DNA of 64,000 nt from Azospirillum lipoferum 4B (GCF_000283655.1 NC_016622.1:2306501-2370500), one strand, 5' to 3'. Shown: positions 25,539 through 35,021, counted from the stretch's first letter. Notes: generated from the letters alone by a model not told the origin. Translations and numbers: made by a program.

Positions 25539-26198
25539 TCAAACCCGCCCCAAAATCTCCTCCGCCAGCGCCTGCATCTCCGCCGCCGCCTGGGTCTTGC
25601 GCGCGGCCTCCGTCACCGACAGGCCGGTCATCAGCGTGCCGGCATAGGCGGTGCGGTTGCCCACCTGCGCCGCCGCCAGTTCCACCGCCGGCGGATTGGC
25701 CAGTTCATGCACCTTGGCGATCAGTTCGTCGGCGATGCGGGCGCGCGGCGGCACGCGGTTCAGCACCAGCAGCAGCCGGCGTTTCTCCTGCGCCGCCAGA
25801 TCGATGGTCGGGTGCACCGCCCACAAATCCATCGGGCTCGGCTGCACCGGGGCGATCACCAGCGAGGCGGCGCGGACGGCGATGCGCGCCTCCGTCTGGG
25901 CATGGGGCGGGCTGTCGATCACCACGATGTCATGGGCGCGCGCCAGCTTCTCCACCTCCGCCTGGGTGCGCCAGCCGGTGATCTGAACATGGGTGAAGCC
26001 GGGCTGCCCACCGGTCGCCTCGGCGCGGACGGCATGCCAGCGGGTCAGGCTGCCCTGCGGGTCGATGTCGACGGTGGCGACCCTGTAGCCGAGTTGCGCC
26101 CAGGCGATGGCGAGATGGGCTGCCAGCGTGGTCTTGCCGGCGCCGCCCTTCTGCTGCGCCACGGTGAAGACCTTGCCCGTCATGCCCGCACCCATCAT
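25539..26198 (-). CDS. ParA/MinD-like P-loop ATPase
   Basis: Predicted 219 residues. The deviant Walker A motif is QQKGGAGKTTLAAHLA near residues 15-30, the A' box VATVDIDPQGSLTRW near 42, and the Walker B-like IVVIDSPPHAQTEAR near 92. The fold and size match the short ParA family (division-plane MipZ-like or plasmid-type partition ATPases). There is no parB, parS or plasmid replication gene nearby, so its cargo is unknown. The start is uncertain: ATGs at 26198 and 26183 are both in frame and neither has a well-placed Shine-Dalgarno sequence. Confidence 0.82.
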   Translation of the reverse strand: MMGAGMTGKVFTVAQQKGGAGKTTLAAHLAIAWAQLGYRVATVDIDPQGSLTRWHAVRAEATGGQPGFTHVQITGWRTQAEVEKLARAHDIVVIDSPPHAQTEARIAVRAASLVIAPVQPSPMDLWAVHPTIDLAAQEKRRLLLVLNRVPPRARIADELIAKVHELANPPAVELAAAQVGNRTAYAGTLMTGLSVTEAARKTQAAAEMQALAEEILGRV

Positions 26199-26297
26199 GT
26201 TGTCGTTGGCGATTTGCGCCTCCCCTCATAACCTTGGGCATGGCACCGGTGCAACCGCGCGAATTGACACTTGTTCCGCAGGCTCTAGAAAGACGCC

Positions 26298-27293
26298 GTG
26301 ATCGACCATTCCGCACCCGATACCGGTGAGAAGCGCCCGGCGCTGATCCCGGCCACCCCCGCCGGCCTCAATCGCGCGGCCGAACTGCTGCGCGCCGGCC
26401 GTCTGGTCGCCTTCCCGACCGAGACGGTCTATGGCCTGGGCGCCGACGCCACCGACGACCGCGCCGTGGCGGCCATCTTCGCCGCCAAGGGCCGGCCGCA
26501 GTTCAACCCGCTGATCGTCCATGTCCCCGATCTGGCCGCTGCCCACTCCTGGGGCCTGTTCGACGACCGCGCCCACGATCTGGCGACGCAGTTCTGGCCC
26601 GGTCCGCTGACCATGGTCGTGCCGCGCCCGGCCAACTCCGCCCTGTCGCTGCTGGTCAGCGCCGGGCTGGACAGCATCGCCATCCGCGTGCCCAACCACC
26701 CGGTGGCCCAGGCCATCCTGCGCGCCGCCGGCAAGCCGATCGCCGCCCCCAGCGCCAACTGCTCCGGCGCGGTCAGCCCGACCACGCCGCAGCATGTGCT
26801 GGAAAGCCTGGGCGACCGGGTCGACGCCATCGTCACCGGCGGCAAATGCATGGTCGGGCTGGAATCCACCGTCATCGACCTGACCGGCCCGGAAGCCGTG
26901 CTTCTGCGCCCCGGCGCCGTGCTGCCCGACGAGATGGAACGGCTGATCGGCCCGGTCCGCCTGTCGGCCGGCGACCCGACCGCGCCGAAATCGCCCGGCC
27001 AGCTGGAAAGCCACTACGCCCCCAACGCCGCGGTGCGCCTCAACGCCTCCTCGGCGGAAGAGGACGAAGCGTTCCTGACCTTCGGCCCCGACCGCTTCGT
27101 CTTCGGCGGCACCACCCGCCTGAACCTGAGCCTGGAAGGCGACCTGAACGAGGCGGCGGCCAACCTGTTCTCCCACCTGCGCAGCCTCGACCAGAGCGGA
27201 GCCAGGCGCATCGCCGTGATGCCGATCCCGGAGGTCGGTCTGGGCATGGCGATCAACGACCGCCTGCGCCGGGCGGCGGCTCCGCGGAGCTGA
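26298..27293 (+). CDS. L-threonylcarbamoyladenylate synthase, Sua5 type
   Basis: Predicted 331 residues from a GTG start. The N-terminal YrdC fold has AGRLVAFPTETVYGLGADA near residues 35-50, IFAAKGRPQFNPLIVHV, FWPGPLTMVVPR and IAAPSANCSGAVSPTTPQHV. The C-terminal Sua5 domain follows a PKSPGQLESHYAPNA linker near 235. It makes threonylcarbamoyl-AMP, the precursor for the t6A base of ANN-decoding tRNAs. The two-domain Sua5 form, rather than the short TsaC, is common in alphaproteobacteria. Confidence 0.93.
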   Translation: MIDHSAPDTGEKRPALIPATPAGLNRAAELLRAGRLVAFPTETVYGLGADATDDRAVAAIFAAKGRPQFNPLIVHVPDLAAAHSWGLFDDRAHDLATQFWPGPLTMVVPRPANSALSLLVSAGLDSIAIRVPNHPVAQAILRAAGKPIAAPSANCSGAVSPTTPQHVLESLGDRVDAIVTGGKCMVGLESTVIDLTGPEAVLLRPGAVLPDEMERLIGPVRLSAGDPTAPKSPGQLESHYAPNAAVRLNASSAEEDEAFLTFGPDRFVFGGTTRLNLSLEGDLNEAAANLFSHLRSLDQSGARRIAVMPIPEVGLGMAINDRLRRAAAPRS

Positions 27294-27447
27294 TTGCCTC
27301 CCGGCTTCTGCCCAACCGGGATTTGGACCCACCGACAGGAAATTCCAGAGCAAGAAACGGATAGCGGGCGGCGGCGACGCCGTTCAGGATGGCGACGCTT
27401 CGGACACACTCTTGCGCGCAGGGCCTGCGCGCATAAGGAGCCAAAGG

Positions 27448-28395
27448 ATGATCGCGCCATCCCCCCCCAGGCCGATGGGCCTGACCGACTGGAGCCTGCT
27501 GGCCTTTCTTTCGATCCTGTGGGGTGGTTCGTTCTTCTTCGTCGGCATCGCGGTGCGGGAGTTGCCGCCGCTCACCATCGTCGCCATGCGGGTCGCGCTG
27601 GCCGCGCTGGCGCTCGGTGCGCTGCTACGGCTGCTGGGATCGCCGATGCCGAGCGACCGGCAGACATGGGCGGCGTTCTTCGGCATGGGAACGTTGAACA
27701 ACCTGATTCCCTTCTGCCTGATCGTCTGGGGGCAGACGCAGATCGCCAGTGGCCTTGCCTCGGTCCTCAACGCCACCACACCGCTTTTCGGCGTCGTGGT
27801 GGCGCATGTCCTGACCCAGGACGAGAGGATGACGGGCAACCGGCTGGCAGGCGTGTTGATCGGCTTTGCCGGCGTGGCGGCGATGATCGGGCCGGCGGCC
27901 CTTGGCGGGCTGGGCGACAGGCTGCTGCCGCAGGTCGCTGTGCTTGGCGCTGCCCTGTCCTATGCCTTCGCCGGCATCTTCGGCCGGCGTTTCAAGGGGA
28001 TGGGCATATCGCCGATGGTGACGGCGACGGGGCAGGTCGCCGCATCCGCCCTGATGCTGGTGCCGGTGGCCCTGCTGGTCGACCGCCCCTGGAGCCTGCC
28101 GCTGCCCACCCCCGCCGCCTGGAGCGCCGTCGCCGGCCTGGCCTTGCTGTCCACCGCCCTGGCCTACGTCATCTTCTTCCGCGTCCTGGCTTCCGCCGGG
28201 GCGACCAACCTGATGCTCGTCACCTTCCTGATCCCGGTCAGCGCCATCCTGCTGGGCAGCCTGTTTCTCAACGAGCGGCTTGCGGTGAGGCATGGCATCG
28301 GCATGGCGCTGATTGCCGCCGGCCTCGCCGCCATCGATGGACGGCTGTCCGCACGGCTGAGGCAACACAGATCCGCATCCGCCGCCAAAGGATAG
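27448..28395 (+). CDS. EamA/DMT family transporter
   Basis: Predicted 315 residues with about ten membrane helices in two EamA halves: the first opens with LLAFLSILWGGSFFFVGIAV, the second with VLGAALSYAFAGIFGRRF, and the end has ATNLMLVTFLIPVSAILLGSLFLNERL. Family members export amino acids or other small metabolites; substrate unknown. ATG 27448 is chosen for its AAGGAG at 27435-27440. Lies between the Sua5 gene and the FAD-linked oxidase on the same strand. Confidence 0.92.
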   Translation: MIAPSPPRPMGLTDWSLLAFLSILWGGSFFFVGIAVRELPPLTIVAMRVALAALALGALLRLLGSPMPSDRQTWAAFFGMGTLNNLIPFCLIVWGQTQIASGLASVLNATTPLFGVVVAHVLTQDERMTGNRLAGVLIGFAGVAAMIGPAALGGLGDRLLPQVAVLGAALSYAFAGIFGRRFKGMGISPMVTATGQVAASALMLVPVALLVDRPWSLPLPTPAAWSAVAGLALLSTALAYVIFFRVLASAGATNLMLVTFLIPVSAILLGSLFLNERLAVRHGIGMALIAAGLAAIDGRLSARLRQHRSASAAKG

Positions 28396-28430
28396 AAAAT
28401 GGTCGCCGAAGACGTTAGAAGGGATCGATT

Positions 28431-29879
28431 GTGAGCCCCCCAACCTGCTTCGGACGCCTTGCCATGACCGTTGCCGCCGCCCTCGACCAGATCCGCGCCA
28501 TCGTCGGCCCGTCCGGCATCCTCACCGACGCCGCCGACATGGCGCCCTACCTGTCGGAGTGGCGCGGGCGCTTCAAGGGCAACAGCCCGGCGGTGGTCCG
28601 CCCGGCCAGCACCGAGGAAGTCGCGGCGGTCGTCAAGATCTGCGCCGAGGCCGGCATCCCCATCGTTCCGCAAGGCGGCAACACCAGCCTCGTCGGCGGC
28701 TCCATCCCCTACGAGGAGGGGCGCGAGATCGTTCTCAGCCTGTCGCGCATGAACCGAATCCGCGACATCGACACGCTGAACTACACCATGACGGTGGAGG
28801 CCGGCGTGGTGCTGACCAGCATCCAGGAGGCCGCGGCCGACGCCGACCGCCTGTTCCCCTTGAGCCTGGGCGCGGAAGGCACCGCGCAGATCGGCGGCCT
28901 GATCTCCACCAACGCCGGCGGCATCAACGTCCTGCGCTACGGCAACACCCGCGACCTCGTGCTGGGGCTGGAGGTGGTTCTTGCCGACGGGCGCGTCTGG
29001 GACGGCATGCGCCGGCTGCGCAAGAACAACACCGGCTACGACCTGAAGAACCTGTTCATCGGCGCCGAAGGCACGCTGGGCATCGTCACCGCCGCCGTGC
29101 TGAAGCTGTTCCCGCGCCCGCGCCAGTCGATCACCGCCTTCGTCGCCGTGCCCAGCCCCGACGCCGCCATCGAGCTGCTGGCCCGCCTGCGCGCCGCCTC
29201 GGGCGACGCCGTCTCGGCCTTCGAGCTGATGTCGCGCCGCTGCCTGGATTTCGCCCTGAAGCATGTCGCCGGCACCATCGATCCGCTGTCGGAGCCGTCG
29301 CCCTGGTACGTCCTGACCGAGCTGACCGCCGGCACCCAGTCCGACGCCTTCCAGGAGACGGTGGAGACCGCGCTGGGCGAGGCGTTCGAGGCCGAACTGG
29401 CGACCGACGCCACGCTTGCCCAGTCGGACGCCCAGGCCAAGCAGCTGTGGTTCATCCGCGAGGCCATCGTCGAGGCGCAGAAGTTCGAGGGCGGGTCGAT
29501 CAAGAACGACGTGTCGATCCCGGTCTCCCGCGTCGCCGAGTTCCTCGAACTGGCCGAGGCGGCGGTGGAGCGGGCCTGCCCCGGCATCCGTCCGACCCCC
29601 TTCGGCCATGTCGGCGACGGCAACATCCACTTCAACCTCAGCCAGCCCGAGGGGGCCGACACCAAGGCCTATCTCGACCGTTGGGACGAGATCTGCCACG
29701 TGGTGAACGAGGTGATCTTCAAGCTGGACGGCTCGATCTCCGCCGAACATGGCGTCGGCCGCTTCAAGAAGGACGAGATGCCGGTCATCAAGGGGCCGGT
29801 GGAGTTCGACATGTTGCGCGCCATCAAGGCGACGCTCGATCCCAACGGCCTGCTGAATCCGGGGAAGATGCTGCCGTAA
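28431..29879 (+). CDS. FAD-binding oxidoreductase (D-2-hydroxyacid dehydrogenase / D-lactate dehydrogenase type)
   Basis: Predicted 482 residues. The PCMH-type FAD domain includes VVRPASTEEVAAVVKICAEAGIPIVPQGGNTSLVGG (in part), LGAEGTAQIGGLISTNAGG and GYDLKNLFIGAEGTLGIVT. The C-terminal FAD-oxidase cap ends with FGHVGDGNIHFNLSQ and ISAEHGVGRFKKDEM near the iron-binding histidines of the family. It probably oxidises a D-2-hydroxyacid and passes electrons to a flavoprotein or quinone; substrate unresolved. GTG 28431 has AGAAGGG 7 nt upstream; ATG 28464 would start closer to the homologous region but lacks a binding site. Confidence 0.9.
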   Translation: MSPPTCFGRLAMTVAAALDQIRAIVGPSGILTDAADMAPYLSEWRGRFKGNSPAVVRPASTEEVAAVVKICAEAGIPIVPQGGNTSLVGGSIPYEEGREIVLSLSRMNRIRDIDTLNYTMTVEAGVVLTSIQEAAADADRLFPLSLGAEGTAQIGGLISTNAGGINVLRYGNTRDLVLGLEVVLADGRVWDGMRRLRKNNTGYDLKNLFIGAEGTLGIVTAAVLKLFPRPRQSITAFVAVPSPDAAIELLARLRAASGDAVSAFELMSRRCLDFALKHVAGTIDPLSEPSPWYVLTELTAGTQSDAFQETVETALGEAFEAELATDATLAQSDAQAKQLWFIREAIVEAQKFEGGSIKNDVSIPVSRVAEFLELAEAAVERACPGIRPTPFGHVGDGNIHFNLSQPEGADTKAYLDRWDEICHVVNEVIFKLDGSISAEHGVGRFKKDEMPVIKGPVEFDMLRAIKATLDPNGLLNPGKMLP

Positions 29880-29904
29880 GGGCTTAGCGCGATAGAATGT
29901 TGCG

Positions 29905-29948
29905 GGGGACAGGCTTGCGGCGAAAGACGTATGGCCGCGCTTGTCCCC
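29905..29948 (+). promoter_or_regulatory. Hairpin in the leuC leader
   Basis: GGGGACA (29905-29911) pairs with TGTCCCC (29942-29948), with further inner pairing of GGC/GCC. It lies about 70 nt before the leuC start. No leucine-rich leader peptide that stops before leuC is visible, so an attenuator is not supported. Confidence 0.35.
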
Positions 29949-30020
29949 GGCGCGACACAAGGCTATGGTGCGGCCTCCGATTGTTCTGCGCCTGTCGTAC
30001 CGCGAGAGAGAGTTTTTCCG

Positions 30021-31424
30021 ATGTCCAAGCCGCGCACTCTGTTCGACAAGATTTGGGACAGCCACGTCGTGCATCGCCAGGACGACGGCACCTGCATCCT
30101 CTACATTGACCGCCATCTGGTCCATGAAGTGACCAGCCCGCAGGCGTTCGAAGGACTGCGCGTCGCCGGCCGCAAGGTGCGGCGTCCGGAAGCCACTCTC
30201 GCCGTCCCCGACCACAACGTCCCCACCACCGACCGCTCCAAGGGCATCACCGAGGAGGAAAGCCGGATCCAGGTGGAGACGCTGGACAAGAACGCCCGCG
30301 ACTTCGGCGTCCGCTATTTCCCGATGGACGACGTCCGCCAGGGCATCGTCCACATCGTCGGTCCGGAACAGGGTTTCACCCTGCCCGGCGCCACCATCGT
30401 CTGCGGCGACAGCCACACCGCCACGCATGGTGCGTTCGGCGCGCTGGCCTTCGGCATCGGCACGTCGGAGGTGGAGCATGTGCTGGCCACCCAGACCCTG
30501 CTGCAGAAGCCGGCCAAGAACATGCTGATCCGCGTGGACGGCAAGGTGAACCCGGGCGTCACCGCCAAGGACATCGTGCTGGCCATCATCGGCAAGATCG
30601 GCACCGCCGGCGGCACCGGCTACGTCATCGAGTTCGCGGGCGAAGCCATCCGCGACCTGTCGATGGAAGGCCGCATGACCGTCTGCAACATGGCGATCGA
30701 AGGCGGCGCCCGCGCCGGCCTGATCGCGCCGGACGAGAAGACCTTCGAATACGTCAAGGGCCGCGCCCTGGCGCCGAAGGCCGGTGCCTTCGAGCAGGCC
30801 GTCCAGTACTGGAAGACGCTGCCGTCGGACGAGGGCGCGGTCTATGACGCCACCGTCGTGCTGAACGCCGCCGACATCGTCCCGCAGGTCACCTGGGGCA
30901 CCAGCCCGGAAGACGTGCTGCCGATCACCGCGACCGTGCCGAACCCGGCCGAGATCGCCGATGCCGGCAAGCGCGCCGCCGTCGAGCGCTCGCTCGCCTA
31001 TATGGGCCTGACCCCCGGCCAGCCGCTGACCGAGGTGAAGGTGGACACCGTCTTCATCGGCTCCTGCACCAACGGCCGCATCGAAGACCTGCGCGCCGCC
31101 GCCGAAGTCGCCAAGGGCCGCAAGGTCGCCGAGGGCGTGCGCGCCCTGGTGGTCCCCGGTTCGGGTCTGGTCAAGGAGCAGGCCGAGGATGAGGGTCTGG
31201 ACAAGATCTTCACCGAGGCCGGCTTCGAGTGGCGCGAGCCGGGCTGCTCCATGTGCCTGGCGATGAACGCCGACCGTCTGGCTCCCGGCGAGCGCAGCGC
31301 GTCCACCTCCAACCGCAACTTCGAAGGCCGTCAGGGCCGTGGCGGCCGCACCCACCTCGTCAGCCCGGCAATGGCCGTGGCGGCGGCGGTGACGGGGCAT
31401 CTGGCGGACGTGCGGGCGCTGTAA
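30021..31424 (+). CDS. leuC: 3-isopropylmalate dehydratase large subunit
   Basis: Predicted 467 residues, standard LeuC length. The three [4Fe-4S] cysteines are in [13 protein letters not shown] near 345 and [10 protein letters not shown] near 405-411. Substrate-binding blocks are [32 protein letters not shown] and [26 protein letters not shown]. With LeuD it isomerises isopropylmalate in leucine synthesis. GAGAGAG lies just upstream of the ATG. leuD is not adjacent; the unit ends at a strong terminator. cimA, elsewhere in the window, may make the shared citramalate substrate for isoleucine. Confidence 0.96.
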   Translation: MSKPRTLFDKIWDSHVVHRQDDGTCILYIDRHLVHEVTSPQAFEGLRVAGRKVRRPEATLAVPDHNVPTTDRSKGITEEESRIQVETLDKNARDFGVRYFPMDDVRQGIVHIVGPEQGFTLPGATIVCGDSHTATHGAFGALAFGIGTSEVEHVLATQTLLQKPAKNMLIRVDGKVNPGVTAKDIVLAIIGKIGTAGGTGYVIEFAGEAIRDLSMEGRMTVCNMAIEGGARAGLIAPDEKTFEYVKGRALAPKAGAFEQAVQYWKTLPSDEGAVYDATVVLNAADIVPQVTWGTSPEDVLPITATVPNPAEIADAGKRAAVERSLAYMGLTPGQPLTEVKVDTVFIGSCTNGRIEDLRAAAEVAKGRKVAEGVRALVVPGSGLVKEQAEDEGLDKIFTEAGFEWREPGCSMCLAMNADRLAPGERSASTSNRNFEGRQGRGGRTHLVSPAMAVAAAVTGHLADVRAL

Positions 31425-31475
31425 GGGTGCGCGCGCTCGCCTGAGCCGATTGCGGATCGTCGATCGAGAACGGAC

Positions 31476-31512
31476 AAGGGCCTGCCGTGGGACACCGCGG
31501 CAGGCCCTTTCC
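31476..31512. terminator. Rho-independent terminator after leuC
   Basis: AAGGGCCTGCCG (31476-31487) pairs perfectly with CGGCAGGCCCTT (31498-31509), with a 10-nt loop and a TTT end. A 12-bp GC-rich stem flanked by A and T can work in both directions, serving leuC and the convergent lipase gene. Confidence 0.9.
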
Positions 31513-31528
31513 ATATCGATGCCGGGAC

Positions 31529-32932
31529 TCAGGAGGCTGCCGCTTCACCCGCAAGCAGCTGATAGGCTGGAGACAGCACAATGAGCTGTTCATAAGTCCA
31601 GGGCATATGCTGCCAGAGAACCGACGCCGTGGAGTTCATCGTGATGGCCGATTGGGTGACACCATTCGTCCACTGCCCGATGGGAACGAAGCCGTTGCCG
31701 CTCCCTTGATTGACCAGATAGGCCGGATAGCCGACCGTCTCGGCGCCGTTCATCGGGAAGGTATAGATGTCCGCCGCAGTTTCCGGCGAAGCCGTCGTCA
31801 CCGGAGTGCCGTTCAGAATGATCGGCGTCCCGGCATGCATGTAGTTCAGGTTATAGGGCAGGTTCAGACTGGCGATGACGTCGAAGACCTTGCCGATGAT
31901 GGCCTGTGCCGTTGGCGAACTCTGCTCTGCCGCGGTTGCGATCGCTTCGATGCCCTGCCAGTAATTCAGGTCGCCGGAGGTCTGGATGGTCAGCGGAACC
32001 TGCGGAACGGTGTCCAGGCTGTTCAGCAGCGTGTAGAAGCCGAAATTCTTCTGCTGGAACAGAATGTTGGTGGCGTAGGAGAAATAGTCGTTGCCGGGCT
32101 TCGGCTGCGCGAAGGAGTAGCACTTCACATTGATCGTATAACCGGGGAACGGCTGCGTCGCCAGCCAGGCCGCCGCCAAGGCCGCCATGCCGGCACCCAG
32201 GCTATGGCCGGTGACATAGAGATTGATCTCGGTCTTGCCGCCGCCCAGGTTGAGCAGGATCGATCTGATCCGCCCCGAGAGGGAATTGCGATCGATCGGG
32301 ACGATAAGTTTGCCGAACGTCGTGTCTTCGATCGGCAACTCGGCGAGGAGGTAGTCCATCGCCTCCAGAGCCAGCCGGAAGCCCAGATGCACCTTGGCGT
32401 TCTGGGCAAGGACGGTGTTGGCCGGATCGACGTAGCTCTTGGGCAGGGTGATCGTGTTCAGGAGGGCTTGAACGTCCGCTGACAGCAGGTTCCAGATCGC
32501 CGCCGGAATCACGGTTTGAAGCCCATCCAGGATGGGCAGCGCCGTGACGGGCAGCGCAGCAAAATCCTCGATGGCGTTGAGGAAATCCATCGTCCCGCGA
32601 AAGGCGAGGCAATAGGTCGGGATCTCAGTCTGCGACGCCAGTCCCGCAAGCAGCGCCTGGTTGCCGAGCCGTGTATCGACGATCCAGTTCCCCCACTGCC
32701 CCCCACCGGCCGCCTGCCAGTCCCCCGGCCAGCGCTGATAGAAGATCGACGGAATGTCCTGCTCGGTCGACTGATCGAAGGGGGCGCCACTTGCCGACAG
32801 GGTCGGGTCCAACAGCGAGCTTTGTCCCGTCGGAGTGTTCAGCGGAACGAAGGTGTCGGCAGCTGCGGCGATCTGTAGAATCTCCAGAGCCTCGACGGCG
32901 TTATAGCTCGGGCCGAAAACGGGAAGGGTCAT
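31529..32932 (-). CDS. Lipase family protein (class 3 lipase)
   Basis: Predicted 467 residues. The nucleophile elbow GHSLGAGMAALAAAWLA near residue 245 and the later LNSLDTVPQVPL and LNYMHAGTPI segments give the Ser-Asp-His layout of class 3 (fungal-type) lipases. No signal peptide is visible, so the cell location is unclear. It has more Asn, Gln, Tyr and Ile and lower GC codons than its neighbours, and an AT-rich gene-free tract lies upstream, both suggesting acquisition. GGAG precedes the ATG by 9 nt. The true substrate (triacylglycerol, phospholipid, polyester) is not shown. Confidence 0.82.
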   Translation of the reverse strand: MTLPVFGPSYNAVEALEILQIAAAADTFVPLNTPTGQSSLLDPTLSASGAPFDQSTEQDIPSIFYQRWPGDWQAAGGGQWGNWIVDTRLGNQALLAGLASQTEIPTYCLAFRGTMDFLNAIEDFAALPVTALPILDGLQTVIPAAIWNLLSADVQALLNTITLPKSYVDPANTVLAQNAKVHLGFRLALEAMDYLLAELPIEDTTFGKLIVPIDRNSLSGRIRSILLNLGGGKTEINLYVTGHSLGAGMAALAAAWLATQPFPGYTINVKCYSFAQPKPGNDYFSYATNILFQQKNFGFYTLLNSLDTVPQVPLTIQTSGDLNYWQGIEAIATAAEQSSPTAQAIIGKVFDVIASLNLPYNLNYMHAGTPIILNGTPVTTASPETAADIYTFPMNGAETVGYPAYLVNQGSGNGFVPIGQWTNGVTQSAITMNSTASVLWQHMPWTYEQLIVLSPAYQLLAGEAAAS

Positions 32933-33487
32933 CTCAACACTCCGTTCGAATTGCTTTTGTTCTGTCAGGAAATGCGCGGACTCGATGACTTTTCGAGAAA
33001 GTCTATATTGTCATACACGCATAGCGGTATTTTGCTCTTTTAACTCTCTTGCGCAATTGATTTAGTGAATCTAAATGTAATTTTTTGCGAGCATTCGTGA
33101 CGAGAATTTACGAACGGAAACCCACATCCTAAAGCAGCACTCAGAAGTAACCAAAGGTTTTAATTTATAATTATATGGCAGGTTATTATCGTTTAGATTT
33201 TGCACATGAATCAATATTTACATCGATATATTTCGAGTTTCTTGTTTTCATAAATATTGTTCATTAATTTATATTTTGATTCCTTACCCCCCATAAAATG
33301 GACGCGACGGCGGATTGATGTGGAATCACCTGATAATATTTGAAAGTTCAGTTGGTATTCGGAGATTCCATGGCCAGAGGAGGCATTTTCTGACGCGCTC
33401 GTGTAAAATCGCTGACGATTTGAAAAAGCACCGATGACCGCTGAGCGCCAACCCACGCAACGAAAGCCGCAAGGCGCCCTTCGTTGT
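32933..33487. other. AT-rich gene-free tract upstream of the lipase
   Basis: Roughly 550 bp without a recognisable gene. From about 32990 to 33420 it is strikingly AT-rich (runs such as TTTATAATTATATGG) against a very GC-rich background. An 81-residue minus-strand frame at 33211-33456 has no family signature and I do not call it. The tract should contain the lipase promoter and may be the remnant of transferred DNA. No terminal repeats or integrase remnant were found. Confidence 0.75.
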
Positions 33488-34798
33488 TCAGTCCCCTCTG
33501 CCCCGCGCCTGCCCCAGCAACCCTTGCGGTCGGAAGATCAGAAACAGCGTCAGCAGCCCGAATGCCACGATGTCCTTGTAGGCGAGGGCGAAATAGGCCG
33601 ACCAGAAGGTTTCCACCAGCCCCAGCAGGGCGCCGCCCAGCATTGCCCCCGGCACCGAGCCGATGCCGCCGACCACCGCCGCCGCCAGCGCCTTGAAGCC
33701 GATCAGGTAGCCGGTGAAGAAGTTCACCCCGCCGTAATAGAGCGCGATCACCGCCCCCGCCGTCGCGGCCAGCCCGCCGCCGATGGCGAAGGTCGCCGCC
33801 ACCGTGCGGTTGACGTCCACCCCGACCAGCTCCGCCGCCGCGATGTCGTCGGTGCAGGCGCGATGCGCCCGGCCGAAGGCGGTGCGCTGCATGATCCCCC
33901 ACAGGGCCGCATAGAGCCCGCCGGTCAGCACCAGGATCGCCAACTGCATCATCAGCGCTGTGACGGTGAAGGCGCCGTCGCTCAACAGGGTGAAGCGCTC
34001 CGTCAGCACCGGCGCCGGCCACCAGTCGCGGGCGCCATGCAGCAGCCGCACCCCCTCCTGATAGGCGATGGACAGCCCGACCGCGACGATCAGCGGCGTG
34101 TGGCTGCGCACCCCACGCAGACGGCGGAAGACCAGCCGGTCCATGGTCCAGCCCTGCACCGCGGTGAAGCCCATCGCCAGCACCAGCACGCCCAGCAGAG
34201 CCGGCGGCCATGTCGCCCAGCCGGCCATGCCCAGCCCGGCCGCCGCCATCGCCGTCAGCATGGCGCCGAGCATCGTCAGCTCCCCCATCGCCAGATTGAT
34301 CTGGCCAAGAATGGCGTAGACCAGGGTATAGCCCAGCGCCAGCAGCCCATAGACGCAGGCGACGGTGGCGGCATTCACGATCTGCTGGACCAGGAACAGG
34401 ACAGGCGTCCAGCGCGTCGGTGGCGCACGCCCGGCTGCGGGGGCCGCTCCGCCGGCATCGCGCGGCGGCTTGATGCGCAACCATTGCTGCAGCATGGCGA
34501 AGCGCATGTCGGTCAGCCAGCCGGTGCGGTCGGTCGCCACCGACACCAGGGTATGCCGCCCCTCCTCCATTCCGGTTCCGGCGAAGCGGCAGGCGATCCA
34601 GTGGCGCTGGTCGCCGCTGCGGTAATCGATGCGCAGAACCCGCCGGTCCTCGGCGTAGCTGCGAGTGGACAGCTCTGTGACGGGACCGGATTCGAAGGCC
34701 GGGATCAGCTTCCGGCACAGCACATCCTGGTCGGCATCGATGCCGCACCCGGTGAGCACCAGCAGGACGAGGCACAACAGCGGCAGAATGCGGAGCAC
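33488..34798 (-). CDS. LivH-type branched-chain amino acid ABC permease with lipoprotein-like N-terminal extension
   Basis: Predicted 436 residues. Residues from about 130 form a complete LivH-type permease with about eight helices: QQIVNAATVACVYGLLALGYTLVYAILGQINLAMGELTMLGAM (in part), AVGLSIAYQEGVRLLHG, and the closing GGIGSVPGAMLGGALLGLVETFWSAYFA. Before it lies a 130-residue extension with its own signal-like helix and lipobox (LLVLTGCG), then a soluble segment with two cysteines. The start is GTG with a weak binding site. No LivM, LivG, LivF or binding protein is adjacent. It may import amino acids, amides or urea with partners encoded elsewhere. Confidence 0.82.
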   Translation of the reverse strand: MLRILPLLCLVLLVLTGCGIDADQDVLCRKLIPAFESGPVTELSTRSYAEDRRVLRIDYRSGDQRHWIACRFAGTGMEEGRHTLVSVATDRTGWLTDMRFAMLQQWLRIKPPRDAGGAAPAAGRAPPTRWTPVLFLVQQIVNAATVACVYGLLALGYTLVYAILGQINLAMGELTMLGAMLTAMAAAGLGMAGWATWPPALLGVLVLAMGFTAVQGWTMDRLVFRRLRGVRSHTPLIVAVGLSIAYQEGVRLLHGARDWWPAPVLTERFTLLSDGAFTVTALMMQLAILVLTGGLYAALWGIMQRTAFGRAHRACTDDIAAAELVGVDVNRTVAATFAIGGGLAATAGAVIALYYGGVNFFTGYLIGFKALAAAVVGGIGSVPGAMLGGALLGLVETFWSAYFALAYKDIVAFGLLTLFLIFRPQGLLGQARGRGD

Positions 34799-34877
34799 GG
34801 AACCGCCCGGTCAGGTGGGGTGGTTCAGCCTAACGGCAATTCGGGAGGGTGGGAAGGTGGGAGAGTGGTTGCATTGC

Positions 34878-35001
34878 GCCCCCTCCCCATCCCTCCCCCG
34901 CTTCGCGGGAGAGGGGGTAGGATGTTCGTGAACGTAGTTTAATTGCGAAAGCAGCGGGGTTCCCTCTCCCGCCAAAGGCGGGGGAGGGTTAGGGAGGGGG
35001 C
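34878..35001. repeat. GC-rich intergenic palindromic repeat, copy 4
   Basis: About 124 bp between two genes on the same strand: it begins 20 nt after the asd stop and ends before the LivH-like start. It is the only copy not at a convergent gene pair, yet it still abuts a gene's 3' end. Confidence 0.82.
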
Positions 35002-35021
35002 AAAAGCTCAGCCCGCCCCCC

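Noticed and set aside
29897-30020. Leucine leader peptide for leuC attenuation
   Set aside because: A frame from 29897 has several leucine codons but does not stop before leuC and lacks a cluster, so it is not a leader peptide.
28164-31514. Very long antisense open frame (over 1100 codons) opposite the FAD oxidase and leuC genes, and similar long frames opposite glnE, tyrS and the AsmA-like gene
   Set aside because: The window's high GC removes stop codons from alternate frames. These frames are His/Arg/Gln/Gly-rich, have no family motifs, and lie opposite well-identified genes.
33211-33456. An 81-residue minus-strand frame in the AT-rich tract
   Set aside because: No recognisable family, no good ribosome-binding site, and it overlaps composition unlike the lipase; could be a chance frame.
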